NCBI RefSeq assembly: GCF_004341685.1
Contig: NZ_SMAA01000002.1
Coordinates: forward strand, 1-64,000
Direction of reading: 5' to 3'
Length of the DNA: 64,000 bases
Source: Pectinatus cerevisiiphilus
Lineage (GTDB): Bacteria > Bacillota > Negativicutes > Selenomonadales > Selenomonadaceae
Shown: in pieces, positions 17,942 to 27,202 of the stretch
Layout: each line of letters opens with the position of its first letter
Position numbering within the stretch: position 1 is the first letter of the stretch
Notes under the pieces: generated by a model
Database searches by the model: none
What the model saw: the letters and a program-made list of their open reading frames with translations, nothing else
What the model was told of the DNA's origin: nothing
Made by a program: the position numbers and the translations under genes

Positions 17942-19564
17942 ATGGACGGTAACAATATGGTGCTGAAAAATATGTTAAAACGCGATAAATATGGCTATAT
18001 AAGTTCGTCTATGCGGTTGCGCCAGATGCTGTCAGTATTACGTAAATATGATGCGGTACGCGGCATGAACCCAGTGCGCATGAGACTTATCCTTGAAGCA
18101 CTGGGACCAACCTTTGTGAAATTAGGGCAGGTCATATCAATGCGTCCTGACTTTTTGCCTAATGAATATATATATGAATTGAGCAAACTAAGGACGAGAG
18201 CAAACCCGCTTCCCTTTGAAGTTATAAAAGAAGTAATTGAAAAAGAATATGCACAAAAATGGAGCAATGTTTTTAAACAGATTGATGAAAATGCATTGGG
18301 ATCGGCCTCAATAGCGCAGGTTCATCGTGCTGTATTGAAAACAGGAGAAAAAGTCGTCATCAAAGTGCAAAGGCCAGGAATCTATGACATCATGACGCAG
18401 GATATCATGTTGCTCAAAAGGACAGTAGCCTTGCTGCAAATCTTTAGTAAATCACGTGATGTAGTGGATTTTACGGCGGTAGTTGATGAAATGTGGACAA
18501 TTACCAAACAGGAAATGGATTTTATGATGGAGGCTGACCACATTGATGAATTTCGGCACCTGAACAGTGACGACACACATGTAGAATGTCCGCATGTCTA
18601 TAGAAAATTGACTACGGCACGGATTCTTGTCATGGAGTATGTAGACGGGATACGCATTGATGAAATTGATAAATTAAAACAAGCCGGTTATAATGTAGAA
18701 ACTTTAGGCCGTAATCTTGCTAAAAATTATATAAAACAGATTATAAAAGATGGATATTTCCATGCAGATCCGCATTCTGGCAATGTTTGGGTACGCGATG
18801 GAAAGATTGTTTGGCTAGATTTGGGGATGATGGGGCGGCTTTCGCAACAGGAAAGAAATGCATTAAAAAAAGCTATTTATGCGTTAGTACATAATGATAC
18901 TTTTTCGATGAAATCAGCTATACTATCGTTAGGTATACCAAAAGGACGAATAGACCATATAAAATTATATGAAGATATAGATACCTTGATGCTGCGATAT
19001 AGTGACCTGCGCTTTGAGGAACTTAATCTTGGCAGGTTGTCACATGACATAATAGCTGTTTTACGTCGACATAATATGGGAATTATACCGGGACTAAGCA
19101 TGTTTGCAAGAGGTATTATGACTATTGATGGAATTATGCAGATTACTTGTCCTAATATAAATTTTGTAGATATACTTAAAGAACGGATGCAAAGTGATTT
19201 TTCTAAAGACTTCAACTGGCATAATGAATTGAAGAAAATGCGGCAGGAAGGGTATTCCTTGTTGTATCGTTCTATGCAGCTGCCTGAACAGATTTCAGAT
19301 ATGATCAAAATGACAATGAGTGGGCAGACAAAGGTAAATCTGGATCTTACAGGTTCTGAGGAACCATTGAAACGCATAGATAAAATGATAAATAAGCTTA
19401 TTATTGGGATAATAAGTTCGGCACTTTTATTGGGTTCATCTATAATTTGCACGACTAATATGACACCCAAATTTTTGGAAATCCCGTTCTTAGGAATTTT
19501 AGGGTATCTGGCGGCACTTATTTTGTGTGCCCGACTATTGATAAGTATTTGGCGACATCGATAG
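17942..19564 (+). CDS. UbiB/ABC1 (AarF) family atypical protein kinase-like ATPase
   Basis: Membrane-attached member of the ABC1/ADCK/UbiB family, proteins that bind ATP and support isoprenoid-quinone or lipid metabolism. Seen in the 540 residues: the family N-terminal signature FVKLGQVISMRPD (about 58-70), ALGSASIAQVHRA (about 115-127), the ATP-binding Lys in VVIKVQRPG, the catalytic segment GYFHADPHSGNVWV (about 275-288), WLDLGMMG in place of DFG, and two hydrophobic helices near the C-terminus (about 480-535). It follows thiD by 15 bases and is probably co-transcribed. No strong ribosome binding site fixes the start; ATG 17957 is an alternative. The physiological target is unknown. Confidence 0.85.
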   Translation: MDGNNMVLKNMLKRDKYGYISSSMRLRQMLSVLRKYDAVRGMNPVRMRLILEALGPTFVKLGQVISMRPDFLPNEYIYELSKLRTRANPLPFEVIKEVIEKEYAQKWSNVFKQIDENALGSASIAQVHRAVLKTGEKVVIKVQRPGIYDIMTQDIMLLKRTVALLQIFSKSRDVVDFTAVVDEMWTITKQEMDFMMEADHIDEFRHLNSDDTHVECPHVYRKLTTARILVMEYVDGIRIDEIDKLKQAGYNVETLGRNLAKNYIKQIIKDGYFHADPHSGNVWVRDGKIVWLDLGMMGRLSQQERNALKKAIYALVHNDTFSMKSAILSLGIPKGRIDHIKLYEDIDTLMLRYSDLRFEELNLGRLSHDIIAVLRRHNMGIIPGLSMFARGIMTIDGIMQITCPNINFVDILKERMQSDFSKDFNWHNELKKMRQEGYSLLYRSMQLPEQISDMIKMTMSGQTKVNLDLTGSEEPLKRIDKMINKLIIGIISSALLLGSSIICTTNMTPKFLEIPFLGILGYLAALILCARLLISIWRHR

Positions 19565-19706
19565 TTACCTATTATGATGATTAATTGGTTTTAATTTTAA
19601 TTAAAATAGATTGACGAATCTTCACTGGAGATAAAAAGATAATCATAATTTGCAGAGTATAATAATATTAGGTAACTTTTTGCATAGTTTTAGGGAGGGA
19701 ATTTAT

Positions 19707-20063
19707 TTGCGTGGAATACGCGGTGCAATAACTGTGGAAAAAAATGACAGCACAGAAGTTTGTAATGCAGTACAGGAAATGCTGAAAGAAATTATGTCTA
19801 AAAATGAACTTGCTACAAGCGATATAGGGGCTGCTATTTTTTCGGCAACAAATGATATAAATGCCATTTTTCCGGCAGCAGCGGCACGGAAAATGGAAGG
19901 TTGGGATTTAGTACCACTCTTTGATGCACAACAGCTGGAGATAGAAGGCAGTATTACCAAATGCGTCAGGGTATTGCTTTTGGTGGATACTGATAAACCC
20001 CAGAAGGAAATAAAACATATTTATTTGCGTCGGGCTAAGATGCTTAGACCGGATATAAAATAA
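19707..20063 (+). CDS. aroH: Chorismate mutase, AroH class
   Basis: Monofunctional chorismate mutase of the Bacillus AroH trimeric class, converting chorismate to prephenate for Phe/Tyr synthesis. The 118-residue product begins MRGIRGAITVE, containing the active-site Arg of RGIRGA. It includes the SATNDINAIFPAAAAR block with a conserved Arg, and ends CVRVLLLVDTD...HIYLRRAKMLRPD, supplying the Arg and Tyr that bind chorismate. AGGGAGG (19692-19698) eight bases upstream selects the TTG at 19707; an in-frame TTG at 19650 would add 19 residues not found in the family. A strong terminator follows 12 bases after the stop. Confidence 0.92.
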   Translation: MRGIRGAITVEKNDSTEVCNAVQEMLKEIMSKNELATSDIGAAIFSATNDINAIFPAAAARKMEGWDLVPLFDAQQLEIEGSITKCVRVLLLVDTDKPQKEIKHIYLRRAKMLRPDIK

Positions 20064-20074
20064 GATTTAGTGTG

Positions 20075-20117
20075 AACCACTTTGAAGAGGATGAGCTTAT
20101 TCAAAGTGGTTTTTTTA
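20075..20117 (+). terminator. Intrinsic terminator after aroH
   Basis: AACCACTTTGAA (20075-20086) pairs perfectly with TTCAAAGTGGTT (20100-20111), followed by seven more T residues. Confidence 0.93.
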
Positions 20118-20178
20118 TTTGTCTTTAATGATTGGTTGAAGTTCATTTATTTAATATAAATAAAGTTAATAAATAGTA

Positions 20179-20207
20179 TTGCAATTATCATACTAGCATG
20201 GTAGTAT
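20179..20207 (+). promoter_or_regulatory. Candidate uxuA promoter with overlapping operator
   Basis: TTGCAA (20179-20184) and TAGTAT (20202-20207) are 17 bases apart. The -10 element forms one arm of a perfect inverted repeat ATACTA (20190-20195) N6 TAGTAT (20202-20207). Such an 18-base palindrome covering the -10 is a plausible binding site for the GntR/FCD regulator encoded at the end of this locus. Confidence 0.45.
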
Positions 20208-20305
20208 ACTTTATATAGAGATAAACTTTATAAATTATAAAATTATTAGTGAAATTGTTTGAATTTTTGATTTAATTGCAAAAAAATATAAATGGGGGTA
20301 TAAAA

Positions 20306-21385
20306 ATGCGATTTACTTTTCGGTGGTATGGAGAAAAGGACGATCAAATAACGTTGCAGCAAATTGGGCAAATACCGGGAATGGATGGTATCGTTGGAGC
20401 ATTATTTGATATTCCTGTAGGGGAAGTATGGCCGCTTGAACCGTTGCTGAAAATGAAACAACAGGCCGAAAAAAATAATTTGTATTTTAAGGATATTGAA
20501 AGTATTAATGTACATGAAGATATAAAGTTAGGTTTACCGAGTCGAGACAAATATATAGAAAATTATATCATATCGTTACGAAATGCAGCAAAAGCCGGTG
20601 TAGAGGTTGTTTGTTATAATTTTATGCCGGTATTTGATTGGACACGCACCGATTTGGCGAAACCTTTATATGATGGTTCTACAGCCTTAGCATACGATTA
20701 TCACCTTATTGCCGGTAAAAAACCACAAGATATGGTAAAGTCGATTTTAGGAAATAGCAATGGTTTTGTTTTACCTGGTTGGGAACCGGAACGTTTAGGA
20801 GAATTGACTGAATTATTTAAGCAGTATGATGGAATGGAGGAAGATGACCTAAGAAATAATCTGGAATATTTCTTGCGTGCTGTTATACCAGAAGCTGAAA
20901 AATGCGGGATAAAAATGGCAATACATCCTGATGATCCGCCTATTTCTGTTTTTGGTTTACCACGTATTGTCAAAAATGAAAAAGATTTGGATAAAATTGC
21001 CGATATGGTAGACAGTGAAAGTAATGGTTTTACTATTTGTACAGGTTCACTTGGTTCAAATCTTAAAAATGATATTCCGCATATTATACGTAAGCTTGGC
21101 AAGAAAAAGCGTGTTGCTTTTATGCACGTACGTAATGTACAAGTACATGAACCTTGGGTATTCAATGAAGTCGCCCATAAATCGAAAGAGGGATCTTTAG
21201 ATATATTTGAAATTATGAAGGCTATATATGATATAGATTTTGATGGACCAATACGGCCTGACCATGGCCGCATGATTTGGAATGAAAAAGGGCGGCCTGG
21301 ATATGGGTTGTTCGACAGAGCTCTTGGTGCAAATTATTTATGTGGTTTGTGGGATGCAATTAACCGTATATATGGTAAGAAATAA
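20306..21385 (+). CDS. uxuA: Mannonate dehydratase
   Basis: Dehydrates D-mannonate to 2-keto-3-deoxygluconate in glucuronate breakdown. The 359-residue protein starts MRFTFRWYGEKDD and shows the family blocks GIVGALFDIPVGEVWP, CYNFMPVFDWTRTDL, MAIHPDDPP (metal-binding His) , FTICTGSLGSN with the catalytic Cys, FMHVRNV and RPDHGRMIW (His). GGGGGT (20293-20298) indicates ATG 20306 rather than an upstream TTG. It is followed after 12 bases by uxuB, forming the mannonate arm of the hexuronate pathway. Confidence 0.95.
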   Translation: MRFTFRWYGEKDDQITLQQIGQIPGMDGIVGALFDIPVGEVWPLEPLLKMKQQAEKNNLYFKDIESINVHEDIKLGLPSRDKYIENYIISLRNAAKAGVEVVCYNFMPVFDWTRTDLAKPLYDGSTALAYDYHLIAGKKPQDMVKSILGNSNGFVLPGWEPERLGELTELFKQYDGMEEDDLRNNLEYFLRAVIPEAEKCGIKMAIHPDDPPISVFGLPRIVKNEKDLDKIADMVDSESNGFTICTGSLGSNLKNDIPHIIRKLGKKKRVAFMHVRNVQVHEPWVFNEVAHKSKEGSLDIFEIMKAIYDIDFDGPIRPDHGRMIWNEKGRPGYGLFDRALGANYLCGLWDAINRIYGKK

Positions 21386-21397
21386 AGGAGGATTTGT

Positions 21398-22999
21398 ATG
21401 CTGCGGTTGAATCGGGAAAATATAGCTTCAAATAAAATGCAATGGCATGAAGCGGGTATAAAGACATATAGTTTTTCTGATGCTGAAGTTATCAGGAAAA
21501 CAAAAATGAAACCACAATGGCTGCATTTTGGGGGAGGAAATATATTTCGTGCATTTATAGCCCGCTTACAGCAGGAATTACTGGAAAAATCACTGGTATC
21601 GACAGGGATTATAGTAGCAACAACACATAATAAGGAAGTGATAACTAAATTATATCGACCTTATGATAATTTGAGTGTAGCAGTTACTATGCACGCAGAT
21701 GGAACATTTACGAAAGAGGTTATCGGCGATATAACTGAATCGCTTATTTGTGATGCAAAAGAAAAGAAAGATTGGCAGCGTATGCAGGAGATTTTTACTG
21801 CACCCTCATTACAAATGGTCAGCTTTACCATTACCGAGAAAGCTTATAAATTAAAGGATTATAATGAAGCTTATTTTCCCGCGGTAGTTGAGGATATGAA
21901 AAACGGACCAGAAAATGTAAGCAGCCCGATGGGGTGCGTTACTTCTTTGTTATATTCACGCTATAAGGCTGGTGGTCAACCGGTAGCTCTTCTGAGCATG
22001 GATAATTGTTCACATAATGGTGACAAGCTGAAGGAAGCAGTAACAACTTTTGCTGAAAGCTGGATAAAAAATAATTTCCTTGATCCAGATTTTTTAGTAT
22101 ATATACAGAATGAAAATAGAGTAACGTTTCCTTGGAGCATGATTGATAAAATAACGCCGCAACCTTCTGCAAGAGTACGGCAGGATTTGCAAAAATGTGG
22201 TTTTCAGGATGCTGACCTAATTTCTACAGGGAAAAGTGAATCATCTTTGTTTGTAAATGCGGAAAAAACGGAATATCTTGTCATAGAAGATAAATTTCCC
22301 AACGGGCGTCCACCGTTAGAAAAAACAGGCGTTATCTTTGTAGATAGAGCTACAGTTGATAAGGTTGAACACATGAAAGTGTGTACCTGCCTTAATCCAT
22401 TGCATACAACATTGGCGGTATATGGTTGCTTACTGGGGTATAAATCAATTGCGGACGAAATGAAGGATGCTGAACTTAAAAAACTTATTCAACTTATAGG
22501 GTATCAGGAAGGGTTGCCTGTTGTTGTAAATCCGAAAGTTTTAGATCCTAAGAAATTTATTGATGAAGTTATCGAAGAACGTTTTAGTAATCCTAATATA
22601 CCTGATACACCGCAGCGTATAGCTTCGGATACATCGCAAAAGGTGGGTATCCGTTTTGGAGAAACAATAAAAGCTTATGGAGAAAATGCACGTAAACTAA
22701 AATATATACCACTGGCTATAGCAGGATGGTGTCGATACTTACTGGGGGTTGATGATAATGGGCATTCTTTTGTACCTAGTCCAGATCCGATGCTTGTATA
22801 TTTGCAAAAAAATTTAACGAATATAAAATTGGGAGAACCTGCTACAGCAACTGGTAAATTAACAGAAATTTTGTCAAATAAAAATATTTTTGGCAGTAAT
22901 CTTTATGAAGTTGGTTTAGGGCAAAAAGTGGAAGGTTATTTTAGTGAACTTATTGCAGGCGAAGGCGCGGTTAGAAATGTTTTGAAAAAATATGTTTAG
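21398..22999 (+). CDS. uxuB: Fructuronate reductase (mannitol dehydrogenase family)
   Basis: NADH-dependent polyol dehydrogenase of the long-chain mannitol dehydrogenase family, 533 residues, assigned as D-fructuronate reductase producing D-mannonate. The nucleotide-binding N-terminal region is seen as LHFGGGNIFRAFIARLQQE (about 42-60). The C-terminal all-helical domain holds the catalytic CTCLNPLHTTLAVYGCLLGY block, with the conserved Lys and His region near 330-350. AAAGGAGG is correctly placed before the ATG. Its position directly after uxuA and before uxaC supports fructuronate over tagaturonate or mannitol as substrate, though UxaB-like activity cannot be excluded. Confidence 0.9.
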   Translation: MLRLNRENIASNKMQWHEAGIKTYSFSDAEVIRKTKMKPQWLHFGGGNIFRAFIARLQQELLEKSLVSTGIIVATTHNKEVITKLYRPYDNLSVAVTMHADGTFTKEVIGDITESLICDAKEKKDWQRMQEIFTAPSLQMVSFTITEKAYKLKDYNEAYFPAVVEDMKNGPENVSSPMGCVTSLLYSRYKAGGQPVALLSMDNCSHNGDKLKEAVTTFAESWIKNNFLDPDFLVYIQNENRVTFPWSMIDKITPQPSARVRQDLQKCGFQDADLISTGKSESSLFVNAEKTEYLVIEDKFPNGRPPLEKTGVIFVDRATVDKVEHMKVCTCLNPLHTTLAVYGCLLGYKSIADEMKDAELKKLIQLIGYQEGLPVVVNPKVLDPKKFIDEVIEERFSNPNIPDTPQRIASDTSQKVGIRFGETIKAYGENARKLKYIPLAIAGWCRYLLGVDDNGHSFVPSPDPMLVYLQKNLTNIKLGEPATATGKLTEILSNKNIFGSNLYEVGLGQKVEGYFSELIAGEGAVRNVLKKYV

Positions 23000-23131
23000 T
23001 AAAGTTTGATTGGACAGGGTGTAATATAATCTGGTTCAAATATAGATGTTTATATATTGTGAGTATAATTATCTACTTAGGTACGTTAAATGTATTGTGA
23101 AAATTGTATGCAGCGATAGGAGGCAAAAATA

Positions 23132-24547
23132 ATGTCGTTATTAAATGAAGATTTTTTATTGACAAGTACTGTGGCTAAGGAACTGTATCATAATTATGCT
23201 GAAAAAATGCCTATTATTGATTATCATTGCCATCTTAATCCCAAAGATATTTATGAAAATAAAAATTATCCTAATTTAACACGTATTTGGTTAAATGATG
23301 GATTATTTGGCGATCATTATAAATGGCGTTTGGAGAGAGCCAATGGGGTACCTGAAGATTTGATTACAGGTGATGGCGATGAGTATGAGAAGCTTTTAGC
23401 TTGGGCTGCGACTATTGAGAAAGCAATTGGCAATCCACTTTATGAATGGACAAATCTTGAATTAAAACGTTTCTTTAATATTGATGAGGCTTTTACTGTT
23501 AAAAATGCACCCAGTATATGGAAAAAAGCTAATGCTATGTTAGCAACTGGAGATTTTAAACCGCGAAATATTATAAAGAATGCGAATGTAAAAGTAATAT
23601 GTACTACAGATGACCCCGCTTCAGATTTATATTATCATAAACTTTTGGCGCAAGAAGAGAAAAACTTTAAAGTCGTTCCAGCCATGCGGCCAGATCAATT
23701 ATTAAACATTAATCATGGTGATTATAAAGGATATTTAGCTAAGCTGAGCACGGTTTCAGGAATAGCAATAGCTGATTTTGATTCCTTGGAAAAAGCCATA
23801 GAACAAAGAATTGTTTTTTTTGAATCATTAGGGGCCCGTTTGTCAGATCATGGTTTGAATAGTTATCATTATAAAAAAATAAATAAGGCAGAGCTTGATA
23901 AGATTATAGTGAAAGCATGCAATAATAATGCGGAATTAACTGACAAAGAAATTGCGGGGTACCAAACAGCATTATTAAAAGTGCTGATGAAATTGAATAA
24001 AAAATATGGATGGACAATGCAGTTTCATATTAATGTAATGCGAAATGCTAATCAATTAATGTTTCAGAAATTAGGTCCAGATACAGGATTTGATTCTATT
24101 GGTTCACAAGAAGATATAGCAGAAGAAGTAATAAAATTAATAAATGATGGTTTTAAAGATAATAACATACCACAAATAATACTTTATTCTACAAATCCTA
24201 ATGATTGGATGAAATTAGCAACTGGTATGCAGAATTTTCAGGGAGGGTGCATCCAAAGATTGCAACTTGGCTGCGCATGGTGGTTTAATGACACACGCGA
24301 AGGAATGCGTAATCAGTTACAGATTATGGCACAGCAAAGCTTGTTAGGAAATTTTGTTGGAATGCTTACTGATTCGAGAAGTTTTCTCTCATACTCACGA
24401 CATGAATATTTTCGGCGGGTCTTGTGTGATTTAGTAGGAGAATGGGTAAACAGAGGACAGGTGATAGATGATTGCGATTATTTAGGAAGCATTATTAAAG
24501 ACATATCCTATAATAATGCATATAAATATTTCCATTTTTTTGATTAA
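23132..24547 (+). CDS. uxaC: Uronate isomerase
   Basis: Isomerises D-glucuronate to D-fructuronate and D-galacturonate to D-tagaturonate, the entry step of this locus. The 471-residue amidohydrolase-fold enzyme has the metal site DYHCHLNPKDI near residues 29-39, CTTDDPASDLYYH near 165, MQFHINVMRN near 295 and the C-terminal LTDSRSFLSYSRHEYFRRVLC motif. AGGAGG lies before the ATG. The 132-base gap from uxuB contains no terminator. With uxuA and uxuB it gives a complete route from glucuronate to KDG; KDG kinase and aldolase are not in the window. Confidence 0.95.
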   Translation: MSLLNEDFLLTSTVAKELYHNYAEKMPIIDYHCHLNPKDIYENKNYPNLTRIWLNDGLFGDHYKWRLERANGVPEDLITGDGDEYEKLLAWAATIEKAIGNPLYEWTNLELKRFFNIDEAFTVKNAPSIWKKANAMLATGDFKPRNIIKNANVKVICTTDDPASDLYYHKLLAQEEKNFKVVPAMRPDQLLNINHGDYKGYLAKLSTVSGIAIADFDSLEKAIEQRIVFFESLGARLSDHGLNSYHYKKINKAELDKIIVKACNNNAELTDKEIAGYQTALLKVLMKLNKKYGWTMQFHINVMRNANQLMFQKLGPDTGFDSIGSQEDIAEEVIKLINDGFKDNNIPQIILYSTNPNDWMKLATGMQNFQGGCIQRLQLGCAWWFNDTREGMRNQLQIMAQQSLLGNFVGMLTDSRSFLSYSRHEYFRRVLCDLVGEWVNRGQVIDDCDYLGSIIKDISYNNAYKYFHFFD

Positions 24548-24573
24548 TATAATAATTGAAAGAAGTGAGAAAA

Positions 24574-26094
24574 ATGAAGAAAGAGAATAACTGGGTATAT
24601 CAAGCAAAACCTATAAACATAAGAAGAGGAATAGCTTATGGGTTAACTGATTTAATGGGTGGTGGATGGAATAATATTGTTTCAGGGGTCATTTTTGCAT
24701 TTGTACTTAGTCAAGGAATTGGTCCTATACTTGCAGGTGCCATTACAGGAATAGGCAGGATTTTCGATGCTTTATTTTCGTTGTTCTTTGGCAGTATTAC
24801 AGATAATTTTTATAGGACTAAATTGGGAAAACGCTTTGGTAGACGCCATTTTTTCATTTTGCTCGGAGGAATTATATTCGCTTTAATTTTTCCAGCATTC
24901 TGGATTAGATATGATGATTGGCGTTATTATCTAATTGTTTACATCGTAATTGAACTGGCGATTGCCATGATTCTTATTTCATGGGAAACGTTACCGACAG
25001 AAATGACTAATGACTATAAATTAAGAACGATTCTATCTGGTTCGCGAATGTTTATCTCGGCAACAGGTACAGCTATTGTTTTCATTGTTTTGGCAATACT
25101 GAAACATACGCAAAATCCAGATGCTTATTTGGTAACAGGTATTATTTGGACAATTATTTTTGTTGTTGCTATTTTTATATCGTATAGAAGTACTTGGGAA
25201 AGACCGCTTACTCCTGAATTTATTAAAGAGCTGGAAAATCGGCCTAAATTAACAATGGGGCAATTTATAAAACAGATGGTTGTTGACTTTTTTTCTACTT
25301 TTAAAAATAAGGCATTTCGTCAACACCTTTTCATTTATTTATTATCCTTTACAGGAAAAGATTTTTATTCGACTATGTTACCAGTATTTATTTTATCCTG
25401 TGTACAAGGCGTTGGAAGTGATCTGCCATGGACACTGCAGGCTTTATCTATATTTGGTATTTTGTCGACGTTAGCGGCTACTAAATTAATGATTACACGT
25501 GGACCGCGATACCTTTACGTTATGAGCTATACGACAATTATCATTACGATGATAGGCTATGTTTTAGTTTGGTTTATGGATATTTCTAATCCAGTTGAGA
25601 TTTTGATCGTCATTTCAGTTTTTTATCAGTTGGCACGTGGAATTTTAGAATTTACACCATGGAATGTATTTCCTTTTATTCCTGACGTGGACAGGATTAT
25701 GACGCGTGGCGATCGTGCAGGCATTTATGCTGCAGTTATGACTTTTTTCCGCAAATCAACAGGTGCAGTTGCATCCTGGGCTGCTGGCATTTTATTGGCA
25801 ATGGTTGGTTTTGATTCTAAAACAATGCTTAATTTTGCATCGACCCCGCATGGAGTGCAAGTGGGTATATCGTTAATATTTTTTGTTGGACCAGTTGTTT
25901 TAATCTTGGTAGCATTAATTCTTTCCAGAAAATTTAAATTAAATAAACATACACATGAAATTCTTAAAAATGAATTGGCTCGTCTTGACGAAGGTGGCAG
26001 TAAAAAAGATGTGTCACCTGAAGCAAAGGAAGTAGCCGAAGAATTAACTGGTTGGTCATATGATAAGTTGTGGCCTAGTAAAGCTCGTATATAA
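24574..26094 (+). CDS. GPH-family sugar:cation symporter, probable hexuronide/hexuronate transporter
   Basis: Twelve-helix inner-membrane transporter of the glycoside-pentoside-hexuronide family within the MFS, predicted to import glucuronides or uronic acids with a cation. Family features include AYGLTDLMGGGWNNIV in helix 1, GRIFDALFSLFFGSITDN with the conserved Asp residues in helix 2, GKRFGRRHFFILLG in the loop, and WETLPTEMTNDYKLRT. The C-terminal tail is hydrophilic. An AGAAGTGAG site favours ATG 24574 over the upstream TTG at 24556. The location directly after uxaC, before the terminator, argues that it feeds this pathway. Confidence 0.88.
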   Translation: MKKENNWVYQAKPINIRRGIAYGLTDLMGGGWNNIVSGVIFAFVLSQGIGPILAGAITGIGRIFDALFSLFFGSITDNFYRTKLGKRFGRRHFFILLGGIIFALIFPAFWIRYDDWRYYLIVYIVIELAIAMILISWETLPTEMTNDYKLRTILSGSRMFISATGTAIVFIVLAILKHTQNPDAYLVTGIIWTIIFVVAIFISYRSTWERPLTPEFIKELENRPKLTMGQFIKQMVVDFFSTFKNKAFRQHLFIYLLSFTGKDFYSTMLPVFILSCVQGVGSDLPWTLQALSIFGILSTLAATKLMITRGPRYLYVMSYTTIIITMIGYVLVWFMDISNPVEILIVISVFYQLARGILEFTPWNVFPFIPDVDRIMTRGDRAGIYAAVMTFFRKSTGAVASWAAGILLAMVGFDSKTMLNFASTPHGVQVGISLIFFVGPVVLILVALILSRKFKLNKHTHEILKNELARLDEGGSKKDVSPEAKEVAEELTGWSYDKLWPSKARI

Positions 26095-26129
26095 TGAAAT
26101 AAAAATTGAGAAGATATAAATGAATATTC

Positions 26130-26177
26130 AAAAAATCCCGAAGATGTTTTATTTAAAATGATTTTCGGGATTTTTTG
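26130..26177 (+). terminator. Intrinsic terminator ending the uxu-uxa operon
   Basis: AAAAAATCCCGAA (from 26130) pairs with TTCGGGATTTTTT (to about 26176); the descending arm runs into the T tract. The 370-base gap 26095-26464 otherwise contains the promoter of the GntR gene and no ORF. Confidence 0.88.
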
Positions 26178-26344
26178 GATTTCATTATGAAGAAATTAAA
26201 TAATTGGATAGAAAAATCTGTAAAAAATTTTAATATGATAAAATAAAATTATTGCTTAAAGAAACAGTAAAGGAACGTATAGGATAAAATTTTTGATTGG
26301 CGTGTATAAACATATACCATATTCGTGTAATATGTTTAATAAAC

Positions 26345-26372
26345 TTGACTAAATTGAAAGCAATCATATAAT
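26345..26372 (+). promoter_or_regulatory. Predicted sigma-A promoter of the GntR regulator gene
   Basis: TTGACT (26345-26350) and TATAAT (26367-26372) are separated by 16 bases, leaving an untranslated leader of about 85 bases before the ATG at 26465. Confidence 0.6.
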
Positions 26373-26464
26373 ATGTTCTAGAGAGTAAGTGCGAATAACG
26401 ACATATAACGTAGTAAAATATAGTTTTAGGACTTGGAAATAATACATATTAATGGAGTAATTTA

Positions 26465-27154
26465 ATGATAGATTTGACAATATCAAAAGCAGAAGGAAAA
26501 GAATCAGTTAGGGAATATGCATATCGTATTTTAAGAGAGAACATATTGAATTTAACATTGCTGCCGGGGACTGCTATATCAGAACAGGAAATTTCTGATA
26601 CTTTGGCAATAAGCCGTACTCCTGTACGGGAAGCGTTTATCCGCTTGGCACAGGAAAGTCTGTTGGAAATACGGCCACAGCGCGGTTCATATGTTTCCAA
26701 GATTGATACAGGACAAATTGCGGAATTCCGTTTTTTACGTGTTACAATGGAGCAGGCCGTTGTTCGGTTGGCATGCAGGCATTTTCCCGATGAATTCAAG
26801 GAAAAGTTGTCTGACTGCCTAGAAAAACAGTGCTTTTGCGTAAAGCGTAGAAACTATGAGCAGTTCTTCAAGCTTGATAATATGATGCATGATATTATAT
26901 TTACAGGCTGTGAAAAACCGCATATATGGAAAATTATCCAGGAAGCAAATTTGAATTATATTCGGGCCCGCGTGATTGATTTGTCCTTTAAACAAGACGA
27001 GATAGAAGTTTTATTCAGTCAACATAGCGATATTGTCAAAGCTATAATGGAATCAGATGAAAAGTTGGGATATGCTACGATAACTAAACATGTCAATAAA
27101 GTCATAAGCGATGTTGATGAATTGCAGAGAAAGTATACAGAGCTTTTTAAATAA
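26465..27154 (+). CDS. GntR/FadR-subfamily transcriptional regulator
   Basis: DNA-binding repressor of 229 residues, probably controlling the adjacent hexuronate operon in response to a uronate intermediate, as UxuR/ExuR do in enteric bacteria. The N-terminal winged helix-turn-helix is clear (SEQEISDTLAISRTPVREAF, about 36-55, then LLEIRPQRGSYVS). The C-terminal FCD ligand-binding domain has the helical pattern FKLDNMMHDIIF and SQHSDIVKAIMES, with Asp/His residues that bind a metal in this family. It has its own promoter and a bidirectional terminator. The regulated site may be the palindrome at 20190-20207. This is an inference from proximity. Confidence 0.87.
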   Translation: MIDLTISKAEGKESVREYAYRILRENILNLTLLPGTAISEQEISDTLAISRTPVREAFIRLAQESLLEIRPQRGSYVSKIDTGQIAEFRFLRVTMEQAVVRLACRHFPDEFKEKLSDCLEKQCFCVKRRNYEQFFKLDNMMHDIIFTGCEKPHIWKIIQEANLNYIRARVIDLSFKQDEIEVLFSQHSDIVKAIMESDEKLGYATITKHVNKVISDVDELQRKYTELFK

Positions 27155-27156
27155 AA

Positions 27157-27199
27157 AAGGTGCGTTTATTATAGTGTTGTTAATAAACGCACCTTCTTT
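27157..27199. terminator. Bidirectional terminator between the GntR and YgjP genes
   Basis: AAGGTGCGTTTATT (27157-27170) pairs with AATAAACGCACCTT (27182-27195). A-rich sequence precedes it and a T-rich stretch follows, so it can serve the two convergent genes. Confidence 0.85.
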
Positions 27200-27202
27200 G
27201 TT

